Position numbers and translations under genes: made by a program. From Aeromicrobium sp. Root472D3 (GTDB taxonomy: Bacteria > Actinomycetota > Actinomycetes > Propionibacteriales > Nocardioidaceae), in contig NZ_LMET01000001.1 in assembly GCF_001426485.1 (NCBI RefSeq), forward strand, positions 724,676 through 788,675: a stretch of 64,000 nt of DNA, given 5' to 3'. How positions within the stretch are numbered: the first letter of the stretch is position 1; each line of letters opens with the position of its first letter. Below the pieces are notes generated by a model. It was not told the DNA's origin. It did no database searches and saw nothing but the letters and a program-made list of their open reading frames with translations. Shown here piece after piece: positions 1 to 8,612 of this stretch.

Positions 1-7
1 GGTGGTA

Positions 8-42
8 CCCCCCCCAGCTTCGCTCCCTGGCGAACGGGGGGC
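8..42 (-). terminator. hairpin downstream of upp
   Basis: Nested inverted repeat just past the upp stop: CCCCCC (10-15) pairs with GGGGGG (36-41) and inner TTCGC (19-23) with GCGAA (30-34). No U-tract follows on the minus strand, as is usual for high-GC actinobacterial hairpin terminators. Inferred role: end of the upp transcript. Confidence 0.55.
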
Positions 43-48
43 GAGGTG

Positions 49-690
49 TCAGCCGACGACGCCGTAGAGGCGGTCGCCGGCGTCGCCGAGGCCCGGGACG
101 ATGTAGCCCAGCTCGTTGAGCTTCTCGTCGAGCCCGGCCGTCACGAGCGTCACGGGGATGTCGAGGTCGGCCAGCTCGGCCTCGATGCGCGCGACGCCCT
201 CGGGCGCCGCGAGCAGCGTCACGGCCGTGATGTGGTCGGCGCCGCGCCTGACGAGGAAGTGGATCGCCGCCGCCAGCGAGCCGCCCGTCGCGAGCATCGG
301 GTCGAGCACGTAGCACTGGCGTCCGGTCAGGTCGTCGGGCAGACGCTCGGCGTACGTGACCGGGTCGAACGTCTCCTCGTTGCGCACCATGCCGAGGAAT
401 CCGACCTCGGCCGTCGGCAGCAGGCGCTGCATGCCCTCGAGCATGCCGAGCCCGGCCCGCAGGATCGGCACGACCAGGGGCCGCGGGTCGCTGAGCCGGA
501 CGCCGCGCGCCATCGCGACGGGCGTCTTGACGTCGACGGCCTCGACCCGCACCTCGCGCGTCGCCTCGTACGCCAGCAGGGTCACGAGCTCGTCCGCCAG
601 ACGCCGGAACGTCGGGGAGTCGGTGCTCTCGTCGCGCAGCAGCGTGAGCTTGTGCGAGATCAGCGGGTGGTCGGCGACGTGTACGTGCAT
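49..690 (-). CDS. upp: uracil phosphoribosyltransferase
   Basis: Converts uracil and PRPP to UMP and pyrophosphate in cytosolic pyrimidine salvage. The 213-aa protein has the usual family length. The PRPP-binding loop [11 protein letters not shown] lies at residues 128-138, and the C-terminal uracil-binding segment [16 protein letters not shown] at 195-210 is intact. It begins with ATG at 690; a TAGGCT box (minus strand, 697-702) ends exactly 6 nt before it with no Shine-Dalgarno, so the mRNA is probably leaderless. It is divergent from the tadA pair, a neighbourhood that is common in actinobacteria. Confidence 0.96.
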   Translation of the reverse strand: MHVHVADHPLISHKLTLLRDESTDSPTFRRLADELVTLLAYEATREVRVEAVDVKTPVAMARGVRLSDPRPLVVPILRAGLGMLEGMQRLLPTAEVGFLGMVRNEETFDPVTYAERLPDDLTGRQCYVLDPMLATGGSLAAAIHFLVRRGADHITAVTLLAAPEGVARIEAELADLDIPVTLVTAGLDEKLNELGYIVPGLGDAGDRLYGVVG

Positions 691-755
691 GCCCCGAGCC
701 TAGTGGTGCGGGGGCCGGGGCTGGCGGCGGCGAGGGGAGGTCTGTCACCATCGCA

Positions 756-787
756 GGGAAGACGTTCCCCACCGGGGAGACCTTCCC
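756..787 (+). promoter_or_regulatory. 5' leader hairpin before the TadA-associated gene
   Basis: Two-tier hairpin in the upp/tadA intergenic space: outer GGGAAG (756-761) with CTTCCC (782-787), inner TCCCC (766-770) with GGGGA (774-778). It ends 16 nt before the ATG at 804. It could be a 5'-UTR structure or an attenuator; function is inferred only. Confidence 0.35.
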
Positions 788-803
788 TCACGAGAGGCAC
801 ACC

Positions 804-1271
804 ATGGCCGAGGACGATGTCGACTTCGCCGTCGCCGCCTACCACGACGAGGGGCAGTGGCAGGTCGTCGAGCTCAACCCGCGCCTGGGTGAGGACGTCG
901 ACGACCTCAGCGACGCGCTGGGCCGCTTCCCGTCCGACGTCGGGGTGCTGGGGCTGGTGTCGATGAACGACGACTTCTTCGTCATCGTGCGGCGCTCGGG
1001 CACCCAGGTCAGGGTCATGCTGTCGGACGTCACGGCGATCGACGACTGGCCGCTGGCGGGCGGCGTGGCCGACCTGCTCGACCTCCCGCCCCTCGCCGAC
1101 TCCGACGACCCGCACGCGGTGGGCGACCTCGGGATCCTGAGCGACCTCGGCATGACGGCGTCCGACCTCGACGAGCTGTGCGACGACGACGACCTCTACC
1201 CCGACGACATCCTGCTCGACGTGGCCGGACGCCTGGGGTTCGGCGGCGAGCTCGAGGCCGTCCTCGGGTGA
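804..1271 (+). CDS. tRNA adenosine deaminase-associated protein
   Basis: A 155-aa acidic protein of the actinobacterial family named for its constant position just upstream of tadA. Its biochemical role is not established; partnership with TadA is inferred from conserved linkage. No catalytic motif is visible; the C-terminal half is rich in Asp/Glu, including a run DELCDDDDLYPDD. The start ATG at 804 follows a purine-rich GAGAGG. Its TGA overlaps the GTG of tadA (GTGA at 1268-1271), so the two are translationally coupled. Confidence 0.85.
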   Translation: MAEDDVDFAVAAYHDEGQWQVVELNPRLGEDVDDLSDALGRFPSDVGVLGLVSMNDDFFVIVRRSGTQVRVMLSDVTAIDDWPLAGGVADLLDLPPLADSDDPHAVGDLGILSDLGMTASDLDELCDDDDLYPDDILLDVAGRLGFGGELEAVLG

Positions 1272-1717
1272 GTCGCGACCTCTGGATGGGTGAGGCGCTC
1301 GAGCTCGCCCGGCAGGCCGTCGTCGACGGTGACGTGCCCGTCGGCGCTCTCGTGGTCGACGCCTCGGGCGCCGTGATCGGGCGCGGGCGCAACACCCGTG
1401 AGCGCGACGGCGACCCGACGGGCCACGCCGAGGTCGTCGCGATCCGCGAGGCCGCGGCGGCGAGGGGCGAGTGGCGGCTCGAGGGCTGCACGCTCGTCGT
1501 GACGCTCGAGCCGTGCACGATGTGCGCCGGGGCGATCGTCGTGGCGCGCCTCGACCGGCTGGTCTTCGGGGCGTTCGACGACAAGGCCGGTGCGGTCGGG
1601 TCGCTGTGGGACGTCGTCCGCGACCGACGGCTCAACCACCGGCCCGAGGTCGTCAGCGGCGTCCGGGCCGCGGAGTCGTCCGAGCTGCTGCGGGCCTTCT
1701 TCGCCACCCACCGCTGA
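1268..1717 (+). CDS. tadA: tRNA-specific adenosine deaminase
   Basis: Deaminates A34 to inosine in the wobble position of tRNA-Arg(ACG). The 149-aa protein carries the zinc-dependent cytidine-deaminase-like signature: HAE at 53-55 (zinc His and proton-shuttling Glu) and PCTMC at 82-86 (two zinc Cys). I chose GTG 1268 because it overlaps the stop of the upstream partner and gives the normal family N-terminus; a longer in-frame extension from 1178 is Arg-rich noise inside the upstream gene. No promoter of its own is visible. Confidence 0.93.
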   Translation: MSRDLWMGEALELARQAVVDGDVPVGALVVDASGAVIGRGRNTRERDGDPTGHAEVVAIREAAAARGEWRLEGCTLVVTLEPCTMCAGAIVVARLDRLVFGAFDDKAGAVGSLWDVVRDRRLNHRPEVVSGVRAAESSELLRAFFATHR

Positions 1718-1783
1718 GCACCGCGAGGCCGCGGGATCGCGGCACCGGTGGAACAACCACGCTCCGTCGACGTTGCACTTGGC

Positions 1784-2809
1784 ATGAGAGCAATCGTGTA
1801 CAGCCAGACCGGTGACCCGTCCGTCCTCGAGCTCGTCGAGCGGGAGCCGGGAGAGCCGGGTGACGGCGAGGTGCGCGTGCGGGTCGTCGTGTCGGGCGTC
1901 AACCCGACGGACTGGAAGTCGCGCGCGGCCGACCCGGGCCAGCCCACCCCGTTCGCCGAGGTCGTGCCCAACCAGGACGGCTCGGGCGTCGTCGACGCCG
2001 TCGGCGCAGGGGTCGAGGGCCTAGCGGTCGGCGACCGCGTGTGGGTGCAGCTCGCGGCGCACGGACGTCCGACGGGGACGGCCCAGGAGCTGACCGTCGT
2101 GCCGGCCGAGCGCGTCGTCCGCCTGCCCGACGGCATCTCGCACGACGTCGGCGCCTCGCTGGGCGTCCCGGCCGTGACGGCGCACCGCGCGCTGACGGTC
2201 GCCGACGGCGGCCCGATCCGCCTGTCGCCCGGTGCGCTCGAGGGCCGGACGGTGCTGGTCGCCGGCGGCGCGGGAGCGGTCGGGCACGCCGCGATCCAGC
2301 TCGCCCGGTGGGCGGGCGCCACGGTCGTCACGACGATCAGCAGCGACGAGAAGGCCGCGCTCGCGACGGCGGCCGGCGCCCACCACGCGATCGACTACAC
2401 CGAGGGCGACACCGCCGACCGGATCAGGGCCGTCGCGCCCGACGGCGTCGACATCGTCGTCGAGGTGTCCCCGGCGGTCAACGCCCGCCTGAACCAGGCC
2501 GTCATCAAGAACGGCGGCACCGTCGCGGTCTACGCCAACAACGGCGGCGACACCGTCGAGCTCGACGTCGTGCAGACGTTCGTGCTCAACATCCGCTACC
2601 AGTTCCTGCTGCTCTACACGCTCGACCCGGCGGCCCTGCGCAACGCCGCCGAGGACGTCACCGCGGCGCTGCAGGACGGCGCGCTGCCGGTCGGCGAGGA
2701 CGCCGGCCTGCCGCTCGTCCGCTTCCCGCTCGAGCGGACCGCCGACGCGCACGCCGCGGTCGAGGACAGCGTCGTCGGCAAGGTGTTGATCGACGTGTCG
2801 GCGGAGTGA
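1784..2809 (+). CDS. NADPH:quinone reductase-type zinc-independent oxidoreductase
   Basis: Medium-chain dehydrogenase/reductase of the quinone oxidoreductase (QOR) branch, 341 aa. The N-terminal GroES-like domain contains NPTDWK and PNQDGSGVV, and the Rossmann motif AGGAGAVG lies near residues 160-167. The zinc-binding Cys cluster of alcohol dehydrogenases is absent, so NADPH-dependent reduction of quinones or enones is likely. ATG 1784 is used because the family starts MRAIVY; an upstream in-frame GTG at 1748 adds 12 unconserved residues. Its TGA overlaps the next start as GTGA. The natural substrate is unknown. Confidence 0.85.
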   Translation: MRAIVYSQTGDPSVLELVEREPGEPGDGEVRVRVVVSGVNPTDWKSRAADPGQPTPFAEVVPNQDGSGVVDAVGAGVEGLAVGDRVWVQLAAHGRPTGTAQELTVVPAERVVRLPDGISHDVGASLGVPAVTAHRALTVADGGPIRLSPGALEGRTVLVAGGAGAVGHAAIQLARWAGATVVTTISSDEKAALATAAGAHHAIDYTEGDTADRIRAVAPDGVDIVVEVSPAVNARLNQAVIKNGGTVAVYANNGGDTVELDVVQTFVLNIRYQFLLLYTLDPAALRNAAEDVTAALQDGALPVGEDAGLPLVRFPLERTADAHAAVEDSVVGKVLIDVSAE

Positions 2810-3777
2810 GGCTCTCGCTGCTCGACCGGTCGCGGACGCGGGACGGTCGCCCCGAGGCCGAGGGGCTGACGGGATCGGTCGAGCGCGCGGTCGAGGCCGA
2901 GCGCCTTGGCTACGACCGCTTCTGGGTCGCCGAGCACCACGCCGTCCCGGGCATCGCCAGCGGCTCGCCGCCGGTGCTGCTGGCCGCGATCGGCGCGCGG
3001 ACGTCCCGCATCCGGCTCGGCTCGGGAGGCGTCATGCTGCCGAACCACCAGCCGCTCGTGGTCGCCGAGCAGTTCCTGATGCTCGAGGCGCTGCACCCCG
3101 GCCGCATCGACCTGGGGGTCGGGCGGTCGGTGGGCTTCACCGCGCCCGTCCGCGAGGCGCTGCGGGCCGACCTCGCCGCGACCGACACGTTCGAGGCGGA
3201 CGTGACGGAGCTGCGACGTCTGCTCGACGGAGACGCCGCCGTGACGGCGCACCCCGTCGCGACGTCGTCCGTGCCGATGTCGTTGCTGGCGACCGGGCGG
3301 GGCCTGTCGATCGCCGCGCGGCTCGGGCTCCCCGTCGTCGTCGGTGGTCCGGTCCTGCACACCGACGAGGGCGCCGAGGCGATCGCGGCGTACCGGCGCG
3401 ACTTCCGTCCGAGCCCGATGGCCGCCGATCCGTACGTCACGATCTCGCTCGACGTGCACGTCGCGGTCGACGACGCGACGGCCCGCGAGCTCGCGCTGCC
3501 CGAGGCGTGGGCCATGGCGCGGTCGCGGCAGACCGGCGAGTTCCCGCCGCTCGAGCCCGTCGCGTCGATCCGCGCCCAGGCGTGGGGATCGCAGGTGACC
3601 AAGCGCGTCGAGAGGTCGCTCGCCCAGGCCGTCGCGGGCTCGCCGTCGACCGTCCGCGGCCTGCTCGACGACATCGTCGAGCGCACGGGGGCCGACGAGC
3701 TGATGGCGTCGACGTCGACGTTCGACCGCGCCGACCTGCTCGCGTCCGACGCGGCCCTGCGGGAGATCGTGACGTAG
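2806..3777 (+). CDS. LLM-class (luciferase-like) flavin oxidoreductase, MsnO8-like
   Basis: A 323-aa bacterial-luciferase-fold monooxygenase using reduced flavin from a partner reductase. Family landmarks are ERLGYDRFWVAEHH near the N-terminus, IRLGSGGVMLPNH and LHPGRIDLGVGRS. The MsnO8-like subgroup is suggested by the early start directly at SLLDRS and by its length. It starts with GTG overlapping the TGA of the quinone reductase (2806-2809), so the two are co-translated. Substrate unknown; the gene neighbourhood is generally redox. Confidence 0.82.
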   Translation: MRLSLLDRSRTRDGRPEAEGLTGSVERAVEAERLGYDRFWVAEHHAVPGIASGSPPVLLAAIGARTSRIRLGSGGVMLPNHQPLVVAEQFLMLEALHPGRIDLGVGRSVGFTAPVREALRADLAATDTFEADVTELRRLLDGDAAVTAHPVATSSVPMSLLATGRGLSIAARLGLPVVVGGPVLHTDEGAEAIAAYRRDFRPSPMAADPYVTISLDVHVAVDDATARELALPEAWAMARSRQTGEFPPLEPVASIRAQAWGSQVTKRVERSLAQAVAGSPSTVRGLLDDIVERTGADELMASTSTFDRADLLASDAALREIVT

Positions 3778-3788
3778 CGTCGGGCCGC

Positions 3789-4874
3789 ATGAGCCTCACG
3801 ATCGACGAGCTGGCGATGCCCGATGCGCTGGACGGCCCCGGCGGCCACGCGTTCGCGGAGTACGCCGCGCTGTGCAACGACGTCGAGTCGCACACGCTGG
3901 GCACCGACCTGCTGGTCATGGGGCCGCAGGAGATGCTCTCGGAGTACGTCAGCACCCCTACCCGGGTCCGCCGGCACCTCGTGGCGCGCGACGGCGCCGC
4001 ACTGATCGGTCGCGCGATGATCACCACGCGTCCGCTGACGCCCGAGGCCGGGGCGCACCTGATGGTCGACGTGCTGCCGATCCACCGACGTCGAGGCGTC
4101 GGGACGGCGCTGCTCGCCGCAGCCGAGGCGGCCGCCACCGACGTCGGCGCGCCGGTGCTCAAGGTGGCCGTCGCGCACTCGGTGCGTGATGGGGGCGAGC
4201 GCGTCGAGCCGCCGACAGGCTTCGGCGACCTGCCGGCGGACGACCCGGGAGTCCGTTTCCTGCAGGCGCACGGCTACGCGCTGGAGCAGGTGAGCCGCAT
4301 CAGCCTGCTCGCCGCCGATCGGCTGCGAGCAGGCCGGTCGCCCGAGGCGCCGGACCTCGAGGACGACTACGGGCTGCTGGCGTGGGCCGGGCCGACGCCG
4401 GACGAGTGGGTCGACCAGCTGGCGGCGCTGCGCACCCGCATGAGCACCGACGCCCCGTCGGCCGGGATGGTGGCGGTGGTCGACCCGTGGGACGGCGACC
4501 GGGTCCGCGAGCACGACGACCGCATCGCGTCGAGCGGCCGGACGGTCCTGACGACGGTCGCCCGGCACGCGTCGTCGGGCGTCCTGGCGGGTTTCACGGA
4601 GATCGTGGTGTCGGCGGGGGACGCGGTCGCGGTGCAGGAGGACACGCTGGTGGTGAGCGATCATCGCGGTCGTCGTCTCGGGATGCGGCTCAAGAGGGCC
4701 AATGCCGATCAGCTCGTGGCGGCGTTCCCCGCGGTGGAGGCCGTCGTCACGTGGAACGCCGAGGAGAACCGGCCGATGCTCGACGTCAACGAGCAGCTGG
4801 GATTCCGGGAGGTCGGCCGCGAGGCCGGCTGGCAGAAGCACGTGCACCGAGACGTGGCGGCCCGGAATGGTTGA
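3789..4874 (+). CDS. GNAT-family N-acetyltransferase with two GNAT-like halves
   Basis: A 361-aa protein with an N-terminal GNAT domain: VLPIHRRRGVGTALL (about residues 95-109) is the acetyl-CoA pyrophosphate loop. The C-terminal half repeats the fold weakly, with VVSDHRGRRLGMRLKRANA near 287-305 as a second acetyl-CoA loop, then WNAEENRPMLDVNEQLGF, typical of tandem GNATs related to mycothiol synthase. Acceptor unknown. It begins with ATG 3789, 11 nt after the upstream stop, so operon membership with the monooxygenase is likely. Both halves keep a basic loop, so either could bind CoA. Confidence 0.8.
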   Translation: MSLTIDELAMPDALDGPGGHAFAEYAALCNDVESHTLGTDLLVMGPQEMLSEYVSTPTRVRRHLVARDGAALIGRAMITTRPLTPEAGAHLMVDVLPIHRRRGVGTALLAAAEAAATDVGAPVLKVAVAHSVRDGGERVEPPTGFGDLPADDPGVRFLQAHGYALEQVSRISLLAADRLRAGRSPEAPDLEDDYGLLAWAGPTPDEWVDQLAALRTRMSTDAPSAGMVAVVDPWDGDRVREHDDRIASSGRTVLTTVARHASSGVLAGFTEIVVSAGDAVAVQEDTLVVSDHRGRRLGMRLKRANADQLVAAFPAVEAVVTWNAEENRPMLDVNEQLGFREVGREAGWQKHVHRDVAARNG

Positions 4875-4898
4875 CGTCCGCGACTCGTTGAACCGGGC

Positions 4899-5675
4899 AT
4901 GACCCACAACTCGTACGACTTCGCCGGCCGGACCGTCCTCGTCACCGGAGGTGGGACCGGCATCGGACGCGCGATCGCCCTGGCCTTCCTCGACAACGGC
5001 GCCAACGTCGCGATCTCGGGCCGCCGCGAGGACAAGCTGCGCGAGACCCTCGAGGGCCGGCCGGACGACCGGACGCTCGCCGTGGTCTCCGACATCGGCG
5101 ATCCCGACGACGCGAAGGCGCTCGTGGCGGCCGTGGTGGAGCACTTCGGCCGGCTCGACGTCGTGGTCAACAACGCCGCGGCGTTCGCGAGCGGCGAGTT
5201 CACCGAGACCGCCGGCGAGCACTGGGAGCAGATCCGCACCACGAACATCGACGGGTTCGTGCACCTCGCGCTGCACGCCCTGCCCGAGCTGGAGAAGACC
5301 GGTGGCAACCTCGTGGGCGTCTCGTCGGTGTCGGCGCTGCGCGGCGACTGGGGCCAGTCGCTCTACAACGCGAGCAAGGCGGCGGTCCGCAACTTCATCG
5401 AGTCGCTCGCGCTCGACTACGGCAGCCGTGGTGTGCGCCTGAACTCGGTGGCACCCGCCTTCACGATCACGCCGATCACCGAGTCGATGACCGAGGACGA
5501 GGCGCTCATCGCGAAGTTCACCAACCGCGTCGCCCTGGGGCGTCCGGGCCGGCCGGACGACGTCGCGCCGGCGGTGCTGTTCCTCGCGAGCGACGACGCC
5601 GCCTACATCACGGGTGCCACGCTGGCGGTCGACGGCGGGACGAGCGCGTCGACGGGCCAGCCGCACGTCGAGTAG
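4899..5675 (+). CDS. SDR-family oxidoreductase
   Basis: Classical short-chain dehydrogenase/reductase, 258 aa, likely tetrameric and NAD(P)-dependent. It has TGGGTGIG at residues 16-23, NNAA of the structural motif, the catalytic Ser in VSSVSA and the YNASK pair (Tyr near 156, Lys near 160). GRREDK after beta-2 hints at NADP preference (basic residue). It ends with DGGTSAS, as in fabG-like enzymes. It stands 24 nt after the GNAT gene with no clear Shine-Dalgarno. Substrate not predictable. Confidence 0.88.
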   Translation: MTHNSYDFAGRTVLVTGGGTGIGRAIALAFLDNGANVAISGRREDKLRETLEGRPDDRTLAVVSDIGDPDDAKALVAAVVEHFGRLDVVVNNAAAFASGEFTETAGEHWEQIRTTNIDGFVHLALHALPELEKTGGNLVGVSSVSALRGDWGQSLYNASKAAVRNFIESLALDYGSRGVRLNSVAPAFTITPITESMTEDEALIAKFTNRVALGRPGRPDDVAPAVLFLASDDAAYITGATLAVDGGTSASTGQPHVE

Positions 5676-5694
5676 CGGGGAATACCGGACGTGC

Positions 5695-5715
5695 TAATCT
5701 AGTTGAAATTTAAAC
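5695..5715 (+). promoter_or_regulatory. promoter -10 box with overlapping palindromic operator
   Basis: TAATCT at 5695-5700 fits a -10 box. Immediately downstream, GTTGAAATTTAAAC (5702-5715) is a 14-bp near-perfect palindrome (one mismatched pair), AT-rich against a GC-rich background and positioned over the predicted transcription start. This is a likely repressor site, of MarR type by appearance, for the flavin monooxygenase operon. No regulator gene is adjacent. Confidence 0.5.
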
Positions 5716-5747
5716 AAGCCACCGAGGGCGTGGCGGAGGAGTTCGAC

Positions 5748-6857
5748 ATGGGCGGCAACAGCATGCAGTTCGGCATCTTCAGCGTCGGCGACCTGACGGT
5801 CGACCCGACCGACGGCGCGATCCCGACCGAGAACGAGAAGCTCAAGGCGCTGGTCACGATCGCCAAGAAGGTCGAGGACATCGGCGGCGACGTCTTCGCG
5901 GTCGGCGAGCACCACGACTCCGGCTTCGTCCCCGGGGCCATCAGCACCCTGCACGCGTTCATCGCGGCGCAGACCGAGCGCATCATCCTGTCGACGTCGA
6001 TCGCGCACATCACGACCAACGACCCCGTCAAGATGGCCGAGGACTACGCGACCCTGCAGCACCTGTCGGACGGTCGCGCCGACCTCGTCCTCGGCCGCGG
6101 CAACACCGGCCAGGTCTACCCGTGGTTCGGCAAGGACCCCTCGAAGGGCGTCGAGCTCACGATCGAGAACTACCAGCTGCTGCGCCGACTCTGGGACGAG
6201 GACGTCGTCAACTGGGAGGGCAGGTTCCGCACGCCGCTGCAGGGCTTCACGTCGATCCCGCGGCCGCTCGACGGCGTCTCGCCGTTCGTGTGGCACGGCT
6301 CGATCCGCACGCCCGAGGTCGCCGAGATCGCCGCGTACTACGGCGACGGCTACTTCGCGAACAACATCTTCTGGCCCAAGGAGCACTACATCCGGCTGAT
6401 CAACTTCTACCGGCAGCGCTACGAGCACTACGGGCACGGCACGCCCGAGCAGGCGATCGTGGGCCTCGGCGGCCAGTTCTTCATGCGCAGGAACAGCCAG
6501 GACGCCGTCAACGAGTTCCGTCCCTACTTCGACAACGCCCCGGTCTACGGGCACGGGCCGTCGCTGGAGGACTTCCAGGCGCAGACGCCGCTCGTCGTCG
6601 GCAGTCCGCAGGAGGTCATCGAGAAGACGCTGGCGTTCGCCGACTACTTCGGCGACTACCAGCGCCAGATGTTCCTCGTCGACCACGCGGGCCTGCCGCT
6701 CAAGACCGTCCTCGAGCAGCTCGACCTGCTGGGCGAGATCCTGCCGACGCTGCGGGCCGAGTTCGACGCCCGTCGCCCCGCGGGCGTGCCCGACGCGCCG
6801 ACCCACGCCAACCGGGTCGCCGCCCGCGACGCGGCCCTCGCGAAGGCCGACGCATGA
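5748..6857 (+). CDS. LLM-class flavin-dependent monooxygenase (CE1758-like)
   Basis: A 369-aa luciferase-fold flavin monooxygenase. Landmarks are IGGDVFAVGEHH, IILSTSIAHITTNDPVKMAEDYATLQHLSDGR and LVLGRGNTGQVYPWFG. Start ATG 5748 is preceded by GGAGGAG at a 6-nt distance; an upstream in-frame TTG at 5703 lies inside the operator and is rejected, and ATG 5763 is a possible alternative. It overlaps the FMN reductase by ATGA, matching the conserved monooxygenase/reductase pair (CE1758/CE1759) of actinobacteria: the reductase supplies FMNH2. The oxygenated substrate is unknown. Confidence 0.88.
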   Translation: MGGNSMQFGIFSVGDLTVDPTDGAIPTENEKLKALVTIAKKVEDIGGDVFAVGEHHDSGFVPGAISTLHAFIAAQTERIILSTSIAHITTNDPVKMAEDYATLQHLSDGRADLVLGRGNTGQVYPWFGKDPSKGVELTIENYQLLRRLWDEDVVNWEGRFRTPLQGFTSIPRPLDGVSPFVWHGSIRTPEVAEIAAYYGDGYFANNIFWPKEHYIRLINFYRQRYEHYGHGTPEQAIVGLGGQFFMRRNSQDAVNEFRPYFDNAPVYGHGPSLEDFQAQTPLVVGSPQEVIEKTLAFADYFGDYQRQMFLVDHAGLPLKTVLEQLDLLGEILPTLRAEFDARRPAGVPDAPTHANRVAARDAALAKADA

Positions 6858-7459
6858 CCACCGTCGTCGCGATCACCGCGGGCCTCAGCGAGACGTCGAG
6901 CACGCGGCTGCTCGCCGACCGGCTCGTCGAGTCGCTGGGCCGGCAGGCGGCCGACGTGTCCGTCGAGGTCGTCACGCTGCGCGAGCTGGCGCACGACGTC
7001 GTCGACGCGACCCTGACGGGCTTCGCCTCGCCGCGGCTGCAGGACGTCCTCGACATGGTGACCGCAGCCGACGGCCTGATCGTCGCGACGCCGATCTACA
7101 AGGCGTCGTACCCGGGGCTGTTCAAGTCGTTCTTCGACGTCATGGACACCGACGCCGTGATCGGCAAGCCCGTCCTGCTCGCGGCTACGGCCGGCACGGC
7201 CCGGCACTCGCTCGCGATCGACCACTCCCTGCGACCGCTGTTCGCGTACCTGCAGGCGCTCGTCGTGCCGACCGGCGTGTTCGCGTCGACGCACGACTGG
7301 GGCTCCGAGGGCGCGCCGGCGCTCGAGCAGCGCATCGAGCGGGCCACCGGCGAGCTGGCGAGCCTGCTCGCGGGCACCGGCACCGGACGGTCGAGGGACG
7401 ACGAGTTCGACCTGTTCAGCGAGACGTTCCGGTCGATCGCCGAGGGCCCCAAGGCCTGA
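6854..7459 (+). CDS. NADPH-dependent FMN reductase (CE1759-like)
   Basis: A 201-aa flavodoxin-fold reductase that reduces FMN with NAD(P)H for the adjacent monooxygenase. AGLSETSSTRLLADRL at the N-terminus forms the FMN phosphate loop (LSxxSST pattern), and ATPIYKASYPGLFKSFFD is the conserved isoalloxazine-contact segment of the SsuE/MsuE-type family. It starts at ATG 6854, whose last bases form the upstream TGA (ATGA). Functional pairing rests on overlap and on the known family association. Confidence 0.9.
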   Translation: MTTVVAITAGLSETSSTRLLADRLVESLGRQAADVSVEVVTLRELAHDVVDATLTGFASPRLQDVLDMVTAADGLIVATPIYKASYPGLFKSFFDVMDTDAVIGKPVLLAATAGTARHSLAIDHSLRPLFAYLQALVVPTGVFASTHDWGSEGAPALEQRIERATGELASLLAGTGTGRSRDDEFDLFSETFRSIAEGPKA

Positions 7460-7476
7460 GCCGGCCGCGCAATCTG

Positions 7477-7525
7477 TGACGCCCACGGCGTCATCCCCGG
7501 TCCGTGACGCCGTGAGCGTCACGGA
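7477..7525 (+). terminator. two tandem hairpins after the FMN reductase
   Basis: Hairpin 1: TGACGCC (7477-7483), loop CAC, GGCGTCA (7487-7493). Hairpin 2: TCCGTGACGC (7501-7510), loop CGTGA, GCGTCACGGA (7516-7525), perfect. Both share the TGACGC core. They lie between the operon end and the next promoter and probably act as a double terminator. Confidence 0.6.
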
Positions 7526-7559
7526 TCGCGGATGGTCGCGGCCCGCCTAGGGTGGATCC

Positions 7560-8612
7560 GTGCCCGACGACCTCGCCTCCCGTTTCCGTCTCGCCGCGCT
7601 CGGACCGCTGCGCGAGCTCGGGCGGGGCTTCCGGCGGGTCGGCCTGCGGGCCGTCCTGGCCGACACCAACCGCACGGGCCGGCGCGTCGAGGTGCCGGGC
7701 GAGGCGGCGACCGAGGGCTTCACGTGGGACGCCCGCGACGGCGCCACCGACCGCTGGTGGCCGCAGGGCATCACGACGTCCGCCGACGCGTACGGCCACG
7801 ACGAGTCGTCCGGCACGGTCGACGGGCGCGGGGTGCTGCTGACGAGCTGGTACGCCCACGGCAGGTTCGCGCGGCGGCTGCTGGGCTCGCGCATCACGGT
7901 CGTGGCGGACGTCGACGGGCCCGCGCCGACGTACCGCCACGTGCTGCTGGTCGAGCCCGTCAAGGTCGGGCCGGTGCACCTGCTGCGTCCCGTGCGGGTG
8001 CACGCGGGCGGCATCGTCTGGTACGGCGACCACCTCTTCGTCGCCGGCAGCGGGGCGGGCGTCAGGGTGTTCCGGCTCGACGACCTCACGCACGTCCGCA
8101 ACCGGGTGCGCTCGCGCGGCTACCGCTACGTCCTGCCACAGGCGTCGGCCTACGCCGCGGAGCAGGACGCCGATCACCCGCCGCTGACGTACTCGTTCCT
8201 GTCGCTCGACCGCGGGGCCGAGACCGACAGCCTCGTCGCCGGCGAGTACGGGACGAAGGACAGCCCGACCCACCGGCTCGTCCGCTACCCGCTCGACCGC
8301 GACACCCAGCTGCTGAGCTGCGACGAGCACGGTCGGTCGACGGCCGCCGAGCTGCACGATGGGCAGCCCCGCATGCAGGGCGCCACGCTGGTCGGCGACA
8401 CGTGGGTCTTGACGGCGAGCGCCGGGGAGGGACGCCCGGGCGACCTGTGGGTCGGACGACCGGGGCACCTGCACCGGCACCGCGGCGTGCTGCCGACGGG
8501 CCCCGAGGACGTCGCCCACTGGCCGCAGCGCCGTCAGGTGTGGTCGCTCACGGAGTGGCCCGGTCGTCGCTGGGTGTTCGGGGTCGACGTCGACCCGTGG
8601 GTCACACCCTGA
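7560..8612 (+). CDS. conserved hypothetical protein, possible beta-propeller-like
   Basis: A 350-aa protein with no family I can name. It lacks a signal peptide or membrane segment. Repeated beta-rich units such as HAGGIVWYGDHLFVAGSGAGVRVFRLDD and QGATLVGDTWVLTASAGEG resemble strands of a propeller fold. The N-terminus (RELGRGFRRVGLRAVLADTN) is basic. GTG 7560 is placed 6 nt after a TAGGGT box (7548-7553) without Shine-Dalgarno, indicating a leaderless transcript. It converges on the kinase gene, overlapping it by 11 bp at the 3' ends. Confidence 0.75.
   Translation: MPDDLASRFRLAALGPLRELGRGFRRVGLRAVLADTNRTGRRVEVPGEAATEGFTWDARDGATDRWWPQGITTSADAYGHDESSGTVDGRGVLLTSWYAHGRFARRLLGSRITVVADVDGPAPTYRHVLLVEPVKVGPVHLLRPVRVHAGGIVWYGDHLFVAGSGAGVRVFRLDDLTHVRNRVRSRGYRYVLPQASAYAAEQDADHPPLTYSFLSLDRGAETDSLVAGEYGTKDSPTHRLVRYPLDRDTQLLSCDEHGRSTAAELHDGQPRMQGATLVGDTWVLTASAGEGRPGDLWVGRPGHLHRHRGVLPTGPEDVAHWPQRRQVWSLTEWPGRRWVFGVDVDPWVTP

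Noticed and set aside
5703..5747. TTG 5703 as start of the flavin monooxygenase
   Set aside because: It lies inside the palindromic operator and lacks a ribosome site, whereas ATG 5748 has GGAGGAG at 6 nt.
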